Below, piece by piece: positions 16,672 through 25,541 of a stretch of DNA of 64,000 bases. Position 1 is the first letter of the stretch. Every line of letters starts with the position of its first letter. The position numbers were made by a program, and so were the translations under genes. Source of the stretch: Bradyrhizobium paxllaeri (lineage in GTDB: Bacteria > Pseudomonadota > Alphaproteobacteria > Rhizobiales > Xanthobacteraceae); contig NZ_CP042968.1 of assembly GCF_001693515.2 (NCBI RefSeq), forward strand, positions 2,232,001-2,296,000, in the 5' to 3' direction. The notes under the pieces were generated by a model, which saw only the letters and a list, made by a program, of their open reading frames with translations, was not told the DNA's origin and did not search any database.

Positions 16672-17751
16672 ATGTCCCACGCCCCGCGTTTTCATCGTCT
16701 CGCTGTCAACGATCTGCGCCGCGAAGCCGCTGACGCCGTATCGATGACATTCGTCATTCCGAAAGAACTGGAGGGCGACTACAGCTTCACCCCCGGCCAA
16801 TACCTCACCCTGCGCACGACGATGGACGGCGAGGAAGTGCGCCGTTCCTATTCGATCTGCTCCGGCCCCGACGACGGCGAGCTCCGCATCGCCGTGAAGA
16901 AGGTCGATGGCGGCGCGTTCTCGAACAGGGCGGCGGACGAATTGAAGGCCGGCGACGAGCTCGACGTCATGACCCCGACCGGCCGTTTCGGCATCGCGCA
17001 TGCGCCCGAGGAGGCGCGGGTGTATGTCGGCTTCGCTGCAGGAAGCGGCATCACGCCGATCCTGTCGATCGTCAAGGGCGTGCTGGCGCGCGAGCCGAAC
17101 AGCCGGTTCTTCCTGTTCTATGGCAACCGTTCGACGACGAGCATGCTGTTTCTCGAAGAGCTGGAGGAATTGAAGGACCGCTTCATGCAGCGGCTGTCGC
17201 TGTTCCACGTCATTTCGGGCGAGGAGCAGGACATCCCGATCCTGCACGGCCGACTCGACGGCGAGAAGGTACGCGTGCTGCTGCGCTCGCTGGTGCCGGC
17301 CGCAAGCGTCGATCACGTCTTCATCTGTGGCCCCTTGGGCATGAGCGAGGACATCGAGGCGACCTGCCGCGAGATCGGGATCGCTGAGGAGCGCATTCAC
17401 GTCGAGCGCTTCGTCTCGGAGTTCGGCGGCAAGCCGCGTCCGAAGAAGGTGATCGAAGCATCAGCGCCGCCCAAGGCGATGGCGTCGCTGATTATCGACG
17501 GCAAGCGCCGCGAGGTGCCGGTCGCCGAGGAAGAATCCATCCTCGATGCCGCGCTGCGCGCCGGCATGGATCTGCCGTTCGCCTGCAAGGGCGGCATGTG
17601 CTCGACCTGCCGCGCCAAGCTGGTCGAGGGCGATGCGCAGATGGAGCTCAATTATTCGCTGGAACCATGGGAGCTGAAGGCAGGCTTCATCCTGACCTGT
17701 CAGGCGCGGCCGTGTTCGGACAAGGTCGTGGTGGACTACGACCATGTGTGA
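16672..17751 (+). CDS. paaE: Phenylacetyl-CoA epoxidase reductase PaaE
   Basis: A 359-residue NADPH:ferredoxin-type reductase that feeds electrons to PaaA. The FAD domain shows RRSYSIC near 58-64, the nucleotide domain GFAAGSGITP (about 122-131) and FICGPLGM, and the C-terminus carries a plant-type [2Fe-2S] site with Cys305, Cys310, Cys313 and Cys343. Length and domain order match E. coli PaaE (356 residues). The family A repeat separates it from paaD but strand and function put it in the same operon. Confidence 0.95.
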   Translation: MSHAPRFHRLAVNDLRREAADAVSMTFVIPKELEGDYSFTPGQYLTLRTTMDGEEVRRSYSICSGPDDGELRIAVKKVDGGAFSNRAADELKAGDELDVMTPTGRFGIAHAPEEARVYVGFAAGSGITPILSIVKGVLAREPNSRFFLFYGNRSTTSMLFLEELEELKDRFMQRLSLFHVISGEEQDIPILHGRLDGEKVRVLLRSLVPAASVDHVFICGPLGMSEDIEATCREIGIAEERIHVERFVSEFGGKPRPKKVIEASAPPKAMASLIIDGKRREVPVAEEESILDAALRAGMDLPFACKGGMCSTCRAKLVEGDAQMELNYSLEPWELKAGFILTCQARPCSDKVVVDYDHV

Positions 17752-17759
17752 GTGAAGTC

Positions 17760-17837
17760 GTCATTCCGGGGCGATGCGCAGCATCGAACCCGGAATCTCG
17801 AGATTCCGGGTTCGCGCTGTGCGCGCCCCGGAATGAC
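17760..17837. repeat. Intergenic palindromic repeat, family C (copy 2)
   Basis: GTCATTCCGGGGCG ... CGCCCCGGAATGAC outer arms with a central perfect CCCGGAATCTCGAGATTCCGGG palindrome (split here: CCCGGAATCTC / GAGATTCCGGG). Confidence 0.9.
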
Positions 17838-17973
17838 GGAGCGGGTGAATTGGGGGATCGTTGACACCTCGGGTGCTTCGTCCCCAGACTGAAGGACTAT
17901 GTAACGAGGCTTGATAACAAGCCCGGCAACAGGGAGAGAACGTCGTGAAACCGTCTCGCGCGGGTATCCCGCT

Positions 17974-18426
17974 ATGAACGTCGCGCTTTCGCCCGACGAG
18001 ATCGCCCGCGCCTGCGCGGATGCGATGTGGAGGGAAGACGACGCCAGCAAGGGCCTCGGCATGAAGATTGTCGAGGTAAAACCCGGCTTCGCGACGCTGA
18101 CGATGACGGTGCAGCCGCACATGGTCAACGGCCAGCGCATTGCCCATGGCGGCTTCATCTTCCTGCTGGCCGATTCCACCTTCGCCTTTGCCTGCAACTC
18201 GCGCAATGAGCGCGCCGTCGCCGCGCAATGCGACATCGCCTTCATCCGGCCGGGCAAGCTCGGCGACGTGCTGGTCGCCACCGCACGCGAAATCTCGCGC
18301 AACGGCCGGTCCGGCATCTACGACGTTCGCGTCACCGCTGGCGATGTCGTGATCGCCGAATTCCGCGGCCATTCCCGCACGATCGCCGGCACATGGCTGC
18401 CGGTGGCGGGCAACGAGGCCGGCTGA
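17974..18426 (+). CDS. paaI: Hydroxyphenylacetyl-CoA thioesterase PaaI
   Basis: A 150-residue hotdog-fold thioesterase that hydrolyses stalled CoA intermediates of the paa pathway. NGQRIAHGGFIFLLADSTFAFA carries the conserved HGG and Asp typical of PaaI; FIRPGKLGDVLVATA follows. E. coli PaaI is 140 residues. ATG 17974 overlaps the stop of a ten-codon frame beginning at GTG 17945, which itself sits behind the good ribosome-binding site AGGGAGAG; paaI may therefore be translated by coupling. The gene lies between paaE and paaK on the same strand. Confidence 0.9.
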   Translation: MNVALSPDEIARACADAMWREDDASKGLGMKIVEVKPGFATLTMTVQPHMVNGQRIAHGGFIFLLADSTFAFACNSRNERAVAAQCDIAFIRPGKLGDVLVATAREISRNGRSGIYDVRVTAGDVVIAEFRGHSRTIAGTWLPVAGNEAG

Positions 18427-18451
18427 GAACACAGACCAAGGGGAACGCACC

Positions 18452-19783
18452 ATGGCCATGGCAAGATTGAAGTCGAGCGGAAGCGGTTACAGCGCTGAAC
18501 TGGACGAGGCCGAGCGCGCTTCGCGCGATGAGATCATGGCGCTGCAGACCAGGCGCCTCGCCTGGTCGCTCCAGCACGCCTACGACAATGTTGCGCATTA
18601 CAGGAAGGCATTCGATGCCGCCGGCGTGCATCCATCCGATTTCAGAGAGCTTTCCGATCTCGCCAAATTCCCGTTCACGGTGAAGACCGATCTGCGCGAT
18701 AACTATCCCTTCAACATGTTCGCGGTGCCTCGGGAAAAACTGGTCCGCGTTCACGCGTCCTCCGGCACGACCGGCAAGCCGATCGTGGTCGGCTACACGC
18801 AGGGCGACATCGACATCTGGTCGGAGGTGATGGCGCGCTCGATCCGCGCCGCCGGCGGCCGCACCGGCATGATCATCCACAATGCCTACGGCTATGGCCT
18901 GTTCACTGGTGGCCTTGGCGCGCATTACGGCGCTGAAAAGCTCGGCTGCACCGTGGTGCCGGTTTCCGGCGGCATGACCGAGCGTCAGGTGCAACTCATC
19001 AACGATTTCAGGCCCGACATCATCACGGTGACGCCGAGCTACATGCTGGCCATATCAGATGAGTTCAAGCGGCAGGGCCTCGACCCCCGAAAATCGTCGC
19101 TGAAGTTCGGCATCTTCGGCGCCGAGCCCTGGACCAATGCGATGCGCGCCGAGATCGAACAGACTTTTGACATGGACGCGACCGACATCTACGGGCTGTC
19201 GGAAGTGATCGGCCCAGGCGTCGCGCAGGAATGCGTGGAGACCAAGGACGGCCTGCATATCTGGGAGGATCACTTCTACCCTGAAATCATCGATCCCGAG
19301 ACCGGCGCCGTGCTGCCGGACGGCGAGAAGGGCGAACTGGTTTTCACCTCACTCACCAAGCAGGGCTTCCCGATCATCCGCTACCGCACCCGCGACCTGA
19401 CGCGATTGCTGCCGGGCACCGCGCGCCCCGGCATGCGGCGCATGGAAAAGGTGACCGGGCGCTCCGACGACATGATCATCCTGCGCGGCGTCAACGTGTT
19501 CCCGACCCAGATCGAGGAAGCGCTGCTCGCCACCGACTGGTGCGGCGGCCATTTCATCATCGAGCTGACGCGCGAGGGGCGGATGGACGAGATGACCGTG
19601 CTCGCCGAAGCCCGCCCCGAAAGCTGGGACGGCAGCGGGCTGCTGCCGCACGCCGAAAAGGTCGCGCTCTTCATCAAGAACACCATCGGCATCACCGCCC
19701 GCATCAAGGCCGTGGCGCCCAACACCCTGGAGCGTTCGCTCGGCAAGGCGAAACGGGTTTACGACAAGCGGCCGAAAGGGTAA
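18452..19783 (+). CDS. paaK: Phenylacetate-CoA ligase PaaK
   Basis: A 443-residue adenylate-forming ligase that makes phenylacetyl-CoA from phenylacetate, ATP and CoA, the first step and the source of the PaaX inducer. The P-loop-like SSGTTGKPIVVGYT lies near 108-121, IYGLSEVIGPGVAQEC and YRTRDLT are the A5 and A7-like motifs, and GRSDDMIILRGVNVFPTQIE is the family's C-terminal hinge. AAGGGGAA precedes the ATG; a second ATG six bases later is possible. It closes the paa block. Confidence 0.95.
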   Translation: MAMARLKSSGSGYSAELDEAERASRDEIMALQTRRLAWSLQHAYDNVAHYRKAFDAAGVHPSDFRELSDLAKFPFTVKTDLRDNYPFNMFAVPREKLVRVHASSGTTGKPIVVGYTQGDIDIWSEVMARSIRAAGGRTGMIIHNAYGYGLFTGGLGAHYGAEKLGCTVVPVSGGMTERQVQLINDFRPDIITVTPSYMLAISDEFKRQGLDPRKSSLKFGIFGAEPWTNAMRAEIEQTFDMDATDIYGLSEVIGPGVAQECVETKDGLHIWEDHFYPEIIDPETGAVLPDGEKGELVFTSLTKQGFPIIRYRTRDLTRLLPGTARPGMRRMEKVTGRSDDMIILRGVNVFPTQIEEALLATDWCGGHFIIELTREGRMDEMTVLAEARPESWDGSGLLPHAEKVALFIKNTIGITARIKAVAPNTLERSLGKAKRVYDKRPKG

Positions 19784-19816
19784 CTCCTGCTGCCTGGAAG
19801 CCAGCGGGAACGCCTG

Positions 19817-20836
19817 ATGTCTGCTACCGAAAAGTCCGATGCTCGACCTGTCTCGGTTCAGGCCCGCTGCGTCCGCCTGCCGGCGAAAGCCGCCGACGCC
19901 GCGTCGCTCGCGCCCGTGATCGAAACGAGGGCATTGTCCCGCGGCGAAAACGATCTGCTGATCGAGATCAAAGCCGCGGCCGTCAACCCATCGGACGTAA
20001 AGGCGGCGACCGGGCTGATGCCTTACGCCGTCTTTCCGCGCACGTCTGGCCGCGACTATGCCGGTGTCGTGATCGATGGGCCGCAGGGGTGGATTGGCCG
20101 CGAGGTGTTCGGCTCTTCCGGCGATCTCGGCATTCGCCGGGACGGCACGCATGCATTGCATCTCGTGGTCGAAGCCGACGCCGTGGTGGAGAAACCCAAA
20201 AGCATTTCATGGGAGGAGGCCGCCGGCATCGGCGTGCCCTTTGTCACCGCGATGGAAGGCTTGCGTCGTGCCGGCATCCCGAAAGCGGGTGAGACCGTGC
20301 TGGTGATGGGCGTCAACGGCAAGGTCGGGCAGGCGGCGGTGCAGATCGCGACCTGGCACGGCGCGCGGGTGATCGGCGTCGTGCGCAGGGCAGAGGCTTA
20401 CGAAGGCCACGCCAATTCGAAGGTGGAAGTCATCGACGCCTCCGCGACCGATGTCGCGGCGCGCGTGCGTGAACTCAGCGGCGGCAAGGGCGCCGACATC
20501 GTGTTCAATACGGTGGGCGATCCCTACTTCCAGGCCGCGCACCAATCGCTGGCGTTGCGCGGCCGGCAGATTCTGATCGCGGCGGTCGATCGCATCGTGC
20601 AGTTCAACATCCTGGAGTTCTATCGCGGCCAGCACACCTATGTCGGCATCGATACGCTCGGTCTGTCGTCGGTCGCGACGGGTGCGGTGTTGCGCGAACT
20701 CGCGCCCGGCTTCGCCGGCGGCCATCTCAAGCCGTTCCCGATCAAGCCGAGTGCGATCTATCCGCTGGAACAGGCGAAGGCGGCCTTCATCGCGGTGGCT
20801 GGCTCGTCACGGGACCGGGTCATCCTGCGGCCTTAA
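19817..20836 (+). CDS. MDR-family quinone oxidoreductase-like protein
   Basis: A 339-residue medium-chain dehydrogenase/reductase of the zinc-free quinone oxidoreductase (zeta-crystallin) type. AAVNPSDVKAATG near 54-66 is the substrate-domain signature; the NADPH-binding motif is VNGKVGQAAVQ near 166-176. Structural Zn Cys residues are absent. It begins 33 bases after paaK on the same strand, so it may be read with the paa genes, but it is not a known pathway member. Substrate unknown. Confidence 0.82.
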   Translation: MSATEKSDARPVSVQARCVRLPAKAADAASLAPVIETRALSRGENDLLIEIKAAAVNPSDVKAATGLMPYAVFPRTSGRDYAGVVIDGPQGWIGREVFGSSGDLGIRRDGTHALHLVVEADAVVEKPKSISWEEAAGIGVPFVTAMEGLRRAGIPKAGETVLVMGVNGKVGQAAVQIATWHGARVIGVVRRAEAYEGHANSKVEVIDASATDVAARVRELSGGKGADIVFNTVGDPYFQAAHQSLALRGRQILIAAVDRIVQFNILEFYRGQHTYVGIDTLGLSSVATGAVLRELAPGFAGGHLKPFPIKPSAIYPLEQAKAAFIAVAGSSRDRVILRP

Positions 20837-21072
20837 GGCAGGCATTCGCTGCAAGCGTGGGATTCCGCCATTTTTTCATGGGGAATAAACCTGCCGTGCT
20901 CAAGTTGAGCGCAATGGTTTTGTTCTGCCATCGGCGATCCCGATGATCAATTCATTCTCCAGATCGTTAGTCCGTGGACGCGCGTATCTTTCCAACATAT
21001 TAGCAACTGCTGAAATTGCGTCCTATGTGAGCGGTGACGGCTGGATCGGCCGCGAGGGAACGGGAAACGCCA

Positions 21073-22131
21073 GTGCTGGACAGTGCCAATATCGTCGTGA
21101 TCAGCGGATTGCTGATCGGCCTCGTCTATGGATCGGTGGGATTGTTGAGCGGGTTCTGCCTGCTCAGCAGCCTCAGGGGTTTCTGGGCCGAAGGCGACGG
21201 ACGATTGGTGCGCAGCTATGCGCTGGCGATCGGCGTGGCGGTTGCCCTGACGCAGTTGCTGGCCGCGGGCGGGTTTGTCGATATCGGCAAATCGATCTAT
21301 CTGCAGTCTTCCTTCTCCGCGCCGGTGATGTTCTTCGGCGGGCTGCTGTTCGGCTACGGCATGGTGCTGTCGAACGGCTGCGGCTCGCGCGCGCTGGTGC
21401 TGCTCGGGCGCGGCAATCTCCGTTCCTTCGTGGTGGTGGTCGTGCTGGCGATTTTCGCCCAGATGACGCTGAAGGGGCTGATCGCACCGTCGCGCATCGC
21501 GATGGTCGGCGCGTCACAGACCACGACCACCGAGAATTCGGTGCCTGCCTTGCTCGCCGGTGCAGGCCTGAGTGCCACAGCCGCGCGCATGCTGGCCGCG
21601 TCGATCATCTCCGCGGCGTTGATCATCTTTGCCTTTGCGCATCCGGCGTTCCGGCGGTCGCCGGGACAGATCGCCGCGGGCCTCGTGATCGGCCTGCTGG
21701 TGGCCGCGGGCTGGTTCGCCACCGGCTATCTCGGCGCCGACGATTTCAACCCGGTGCCGGTGACCTCGCTCACCTTCATCGCGCCGATCGCGGACGCCTT
21801 GCAATATGTCATGCTGTCGACGGGCTCGACGCTCAATTTCGGCATTGTCACGGTGTTCGGCGTGTTCGCCGGCAGTCTCGCGACCGCGCTGCTGACTGGT
21901 CGCTTCCAGCTCGAAGGCTTTCAGTCGCCGCGCCACATGCTGCGTTCGGGCGGCGGTGCCGCGCTGATGGGCGCAGGCGGCGTGATGGCGTTCGGCTGCT
22001 CGATCGGGCAGGGCCTGACGGGATTTTCGACGCTGGCGCTGGCCTCGCTGATTGCCTTCGCCGGCATCCTCGTCGGCACTGCCGCGGGCTTGCGCGGCGC
22101 ACTGCGTGTCCGCCCGCTGGCGGCGGCTTAA
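21073..22131 (+). CDS. YeeE/YedE family membrane transporter (thiosulfate/sulfur uptake type)
   Basis: A 352-residue polytopic membrane protein made of two related halves, with about nine or ten hydrophobic segments. Conserved Cys sites occur in GLLSGFC (about 28), LSNGCGSRALV (about 106) and AFGCSIGQGLTG (about 310), matching the cysteines that pass thiosulfate in characterised YeeE/TsuA. Sulfur-compound import is thus likely but the ligand is not proven. GTG 21073 is preferred because GGGAAAC lies just upstream; an in-frame GTG at 21034 is an alternative. Its stop and the stop of the convergent gene share the bases TTAA at 22128-22131. Confidence 0.82.
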   Translation: MLDSANIVVISGLLIGLVYGSVGLLSGFCLLSSLRGFWAEGDGRLVRSYALAIGVAVALTQLLAAGGFVDIGKSIYLQSSFSAPVMFFGGLLFGYGMVLSNGCGSRALVLLGRGNLRSFVVVVVLAIFAQMTLKGLIAPSRIAMVGASQTTTTENSVPALLAGAGLSATAARMLAASIISAALIIFAFAHPAFRRSPGQIAAGLVIGLLVAAGWFATGYLGADDFNPVPVTSLTFIAPIADALQYVMLSTGSTLNFGIVTVFGVFAGSLATALLTGRFQLEGFQSPRHMLRSGGGAALMGAGGVMAFGCSIGQGLTGFSTLALASLIAFAGILVGTAAGLRGALRVRPLAAA

Positions 22132-23351
22132 TCCGCCGCCTTCGTCACGATCCGGATTTCCGATGTCAGCGTCCGGTGCACCGGGCACTTGTCGGCGATC
22201 TCCATCAGCCGCGCGCGCTGGTCGGCGTCGAGCGCGCCTTCGATCGAAATTACGCGGTCGATCTGATCCAGCATGCCCTCCCGCGTTTCGCATTCCTCGC
22301 AATCCCTTGCGTGGATCTTGCTGTGCTTCAGCGTCACGGTGACGCGCTCCAGCGGCAGCGATTTGCGGTCGGCATACATCCGCATGGTCATCGACGTGCA
22401 GGCGCCAAGGCCGGTGAGCAGGAAGTCATAGGGTCCCGGTCCGCTATCCTGACCGCCGAGGGCAACGGGCTCGTCCGCCAGCATCTCATGCGGACCTGTG
22501 GTGACGATCTGCTGGAGTTTGCTGTTTCGGGTTTCCCGCACCACGACGTGGCGCGGCGCCTCGCTTGCGGCCGCCGCAGGCTGAGCGGCAATGGGCTCAA
22601 TATAGCGCTCGGCCCAGGCAGCGATGATGCCGGCAACATAGGCGCCGTCGCGCTTGCCGCTCAACAGATGATCGGAGCCCGACAGCGAGACAAAGCTCTT
22701 GGGATGTTTGGCGGTGACGAAAATCTTGGTGGCGTTGTCGATGCCGACCGTATCGTCGGTGGGTGAATGCATCACCAGCAGCGCCTTGTGCAGCTTGGCG
22801 ACATGCGCCGCCAGGCTATGTTCGGCGATGTCATCGAGGAATTCGCGCTTGATGTGAAACGGTCGCCCGGCGAGCTGAACTTCCACCTTGCCATGCGCGC
22901 GGATGTCCTCGATGCGATCCCTGAACAGATGCGTGACGTGCACGGGATCGGAAGGCGCGGCGATCGTCACGACCGCTTTTGCCTCCGGGATTTGCCCCGC
23001 AGCGGCGAGGATCGCCGCGCCGCCCAGACTGTGGCCGATCAGCAGCGTGGCGGCGCCACGGGTTTCCCGCAGATGGGCGGCGGCGCGGACGAGGTCGGCG
23101 ACGTTCGAAGAGAAGGTCGAGTTGGCGAAATCGCCCTCGCTGGAGCCGAGGCCCGTGAAATCAAACCGCAGCACCGCAATTCCTTTTGCGGCCAGCGCCG
23201 TCGCAATGCGTTTTGCAGCCAGAACATCCTTGCCGCAGGTGAAGCAATGCGCGAACAGCGCGTAGGCGTGCACCGGTCCATCCGGCGTATCCAGCGCGGC
23301 GGCAAGCTGATGACCACCTTCGCCGGTGAATTGGAAGCGTTCCGTCGGCAC
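22128..23351 (-). CDS. Bifunctional alpha/beta-hydrolase / OsmC-family fusion
   Basis: A 407-residue fusion. Residues 1 to about 255 are an alpha/beta-hydrolase (FAHCFTCGKD, GHSLGGAA nucleophile elbow, HSPTDDTVG, SGSDHLLS). Residues about 275 to 407 form an OsmC/Ohr-like domain with its two redox cysteines (LTGLGACTSMTMRMY and CPVHRTL), which in this family reduces organic hydroperoxides. The gene begins at GTG 23351 behind GAGGAGGA; a longer open frame reaching 23843 runs through the neighbour in a wrong frame. A fused hydrolase-OsmC is a known arrangement in proteobacteria; the hydrolase may supply or process the substrate for the peroxidase. Confidence 0.88.
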   Translation of the reverse strand: MPTERFQFTGEGGHQLAAALDTPDGPVHAYALFAHCFTCGKDVLAAKRIATALAAKGIAVLRFDFTGLGSSEGDFANSTFSSNVADLVRAAAHLRETRGAATLLIGHSLGGAAILAAAGQIPEAKAVVTIAAPSDPVHVTHLFRDRIEDIRAHGKVEVQLAGRPFHIKREFLDDIAEHSLAAHVAKLHKALLVMHSPTDDTVGIDNATKIFVTAKHPKSFVSLSGSDHLLSGKRDGAYVAGIIAAWAERYIEPIAAQPAAAASEAPRHVVVRETRNSKLQQIVTTGPHEMLADEPVALGGQDSGPGPYDFLLTGLGACTSMTMRMYADRKSLPLERVTVTLKHSKIHARDCEECETREGMLDQIDRVISIEGALDADQRARLMEIADKCPVHRTLTSEIRIVTKAAD

Positions 23352-23379
23352 GGCGTCCTCCTCGCTTGGTGTTGTTGCG

Positions 23380-24045
23380 TCAGTCGCTGGAATATCGCTG
23401 TTCCTGCCACGGGTCGCCGCGGTTGTGATAGCCGCGGACTTCCCAATAGCCGGGCGCGTCGTATTCGAGAAACTCGATGCTCTGCAGCCACTTTGCGCTC
23501 TTCCAGAAATAAAGATGCGGCACGACAAGACGCACCGGGCCGCCATGCTCCTGCTCCAGCGGCGCGCCGGACCAGCTATGGGCCAGCAGCGCGTCCTCGG
23601 CGGCGAAATCTTCCAGCGGCAGATTGGTGGTGTAGCCGTCATGCGAGTGCAGCACGACGAAATGGGCTTCCTGGCGCGGCCGGCAGGCCTCGAGGAGATC
23701 GCGCGTCGCCAATCCCTCCCATTGATTGTCGTAGCGCGACCAGGTCGTGACGCAGTGAATGTCGGATACGAAGTTGCTCTGCGGCTGCGCGGTGAACTGG
23801 GCAAAATCCCAGAAGATCGGATGTTCGACCGCGCCGTAGACATCGAGCCGCCAGCGCTGGCGCGAGATGTTCGGCGTCAGCCCCAGATCGAGCGTCGGCC
23901 AGTCTCGGGTCAGGTGCTGGCCCGGCGGCAGACGCATTTCCTCAGGCCGCGAAATCCTGCCCGTGAGAAATTTGCCCTCGCGCGCCCAGCGCGCCTTGCT
24001 GCGCGTCAGCTTGCTTTCCGGCGGTGGTTCGTTCTCGTCGTCCAT
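23380..24045 (-). CDS. Sulfite oxidase-like molybdopterin oxidoreductase
   Basis: A 221-residue protein of the small sulfite-oxidase/MsrP-like family. The molybdenum-ligating Cys is in DIHCVTTWSRYDNQWEG (Cys near 104), and HSHDGYTTNLPLED and HGGPVRLVVPHLYFWKSAKW are core signatures. There is no Tat signal, so it appears cytoplasmic, unlike MsrP. Family members oxidise or reduce small S- or N-oxides; substrate unknown. ATG 24045 is chosen; GTG 24060 is possible. It sits 28 bases upstream of the hydrolase-OsmC gene on the same strand, suggesting a shared redox-defence transcript. Confidence 0.82.
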   Translation of the reverse strand: MDDENEPPPESKLTRSKARWAREGKFLTGRISRPEEMRLPPGQHLTRDWPTLDLGLTPNISRQRWRLDVYGAVEHPIFWDFAQFTAQPQSNFVSDIHCVTTWSRYDNQWEGLATRDLLEACRPRQEAHFVVLHSHDGYTTNLPLEDFAAEDALLAHSWSGAPLEQEHGGPVRLVVPHLYFWKSAKWLQSIEFLEYDAPGYWEVRGYHNRGDPWQEQRYSSD

Positions 24046-24047
24046 AT

Positions 24048-24073
24048 CTGAAACAGTCACCTGAAACAGTCAC
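24048..24073. repeat. Tandem duplication of 13 bases
   Basis: CTGAAACAGTCAC occurs twice with no spacer, at 24048-24060 and 24061-24073. It covers the MFS gene's stop codon (24070-24072) and the ground just before the oxidoreductase start, so it looks like a local slippage duplication. Confidence 0.9.
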
Positions 24074-25392
24074 TCGTGGCGATGCATTGCGGACGCATGT
24101 TTGGTGTCGCGCATGGTCGCATAGATGAGGAGCGAGAGGAAGATCATGCCGCTGAGATAATAATAGAACCAGTCCTCATGCCCTATTGTCTTGAAATAAA
24201 GCGCAACCGCGGGCGCGGTGCCGCCGAACAGCGACACCGTGATGGCATAGGGAAGGCCGACGCCGAGTGCGCGGACGTTGGTCGGGAATAGTTCGGCCTT
24301 CACCACCGCGTTGATCGAGGTATAGCCGGCAACGAAGATCCAGGCGGCGCAGATCAGCAGGAAGGCGGTGAACGGCGATTTTGTCTCTTTCAGCGTGGTC
24401 AGAATGGGGACTGTCGCCAGCGTGCCGGCCGCCCCGAAGAAGATCAGCAGCGGCTTGCGGCCGATGCGATCGGAGAGGGCGCCATAGATCGGCTGCAGCA
24501 GGGTCGCGAAGATCAGCGAGCCGAAGATAACAGTCGTGGTCTGGTCCTCGGTGAGGCCGACCGAGAGTTTTACAAAAGTCTGCATGTAGGTGGTGAAGGT
24601 ATAGAACGCGGCCGTGCCGCCGGCGGTAAGGCCGACCACCAGCAACAGCTCGCGCGGGTATTTCAGAAGTCCACGGATCGAGCCCGTTGGTTTTGTCAGC
24701 TTCTTCGCCTCCTCGAATGCCTCGGTCTCGTGCAGATTGCGGCGCATGACGGCAGCAAAGATCGCAAGCAGCGCGCCGATCACGAAGGGGATCCGCCAGC
24801 CCCAGTCCTTCAATTGCTCCGGCGTGAGGAACACCTTCTGCAGCAGCAACAGCACCATGATTGCGGTGAGTTGCCCGCCGATCAGCGTCACATACTGAAA
24901 GCTCGAATAGAATCCGCGGTGCCTGGGATTGGCAACCTCGGTCAGGTAAGTCGCGCTGGCGCCGTACTCGCCGCCGAGGCTCAAGCCCTCAATGATGCGC
25001 GCCAGCGCCAGAATGGCGGGGGCGGCGAAGCCGATGGTGGCGTAGGTCGGCGTCACCGCGATGATCAGCGAGCCAAAACACATGCAGACGACGGAAAGCG
25101 TCAGCGACAGCCGGCGGCCATAGCGGTCGGCGATGAAGCCGAACAGCCAGCCACCGAGCGGCCGCATCAGGAAAGTCGCCGCGAACAGCACCGCGGCATT
25201 GAGCTGCTGCACAACAGGATCGCTGTTCGGAAAGAAGGCCGGCGCGAAATACAGCGCGAACGCCGTGTAGGCGTAGAAGTCGTACCACTCGACGAGATTG
25301 CCGATCGAGCCGATGAAGATCGCCTTGATCCGCCGCTCCACATCCTGGAGGTCGAAATGATCGTCGGCGGATTTGATGGCTTGATCGGTCAT
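24070..25392 (-). CDS. MFS transporter, metabolite:H+ symporter (MHS) type
   Basis: A 440-residue major facilitator with about 12 membrane segments. MHS hallmarks include GSIGNLVEWYDFYAYTAFA near 28-46, the loop motif FGFIADRYGRR near 86-96, and EGLSLGGEYGASATYLTE near 138-155, as in alpha-ketoglutarate/proline/shikimate permeases. It probably imports a carboxylic acid by proton symport. GGAGA lies upstream of the ATG. It ends 25 bases before the oxidoreductase start on the same strand but the functions differ. Confidence 0.88.
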   Translation of the reverse strand: MTDQAIKSADDHFDLQDVERRIKAIFIGSIGNLVEWYDFYAYTAFALYFAPAFFPNSDPVVQQLNAAVLFAATFLMRPLGGWLFGFIADRYGRRLSLTLSVVCMCFGSLIIAVTPTYATIGFAAPAILALARIIEGLSLGGEYGASATYLTEVANPRHRGFYSSFQYVTLIGGQLTAIMVLLLLQKVFLTPEQLKDWGWRIPFVIGALLAIFAAVMRRNLHETEAFEEAKKLTKPTGSIRGLLKYPRELLLVVGLTAGGTAAFYTFTTYMQTFVKLSVGLTEDQTTTVIFGSLIFATLLQPIYGALSDRIGRKPLLIFFGAAGTLATVPILTTLKETKSPFTAFLLICAAWIFVAGYTSINAVVKAELFPTNVRALGVGLPYAITVSLFGGTAPAVALYFKTIGHEDWFYYYLSGMIFLSLLIYATMRDTKHASAMHRHE

Positions 25393-25541
25393 GATCCGTC
25401 TCCAAAGGGCGATGGACGATCCCTTTGTCCCGGATCAATTCGCCGCACAATGGCGGGAAACGACGACGAGCTATGCCGGGTTCCCCGATCACGAAACGGC
25501 GAGCGTTGGGCCGCATGGAGACGTTGTTTTGACGATCGCGC

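Noticed and set aside
13827-19783. Complete phenylacetate degradation pathway
   Set aside because: Only activation, epoxidation, thioesterase and regulator genes are here; paaG, paaH, paaJ and paaZ type genes are not in the window.
19817-20836. Quinone oxidoreductase-like gene as a paa pathway member
   Set aside because: Adjacency only; no known paa step needs this type of enzyme.
22128-23843. A 571-residue protein reading from the sulfite-oxidase-like region into the hydrolase-OsmC gene
   Set aside because: The extra part is out of frame with the well-supported oxidoreductase; a GTG start with GAGGAGGA at 23351 defines the fusion protein.
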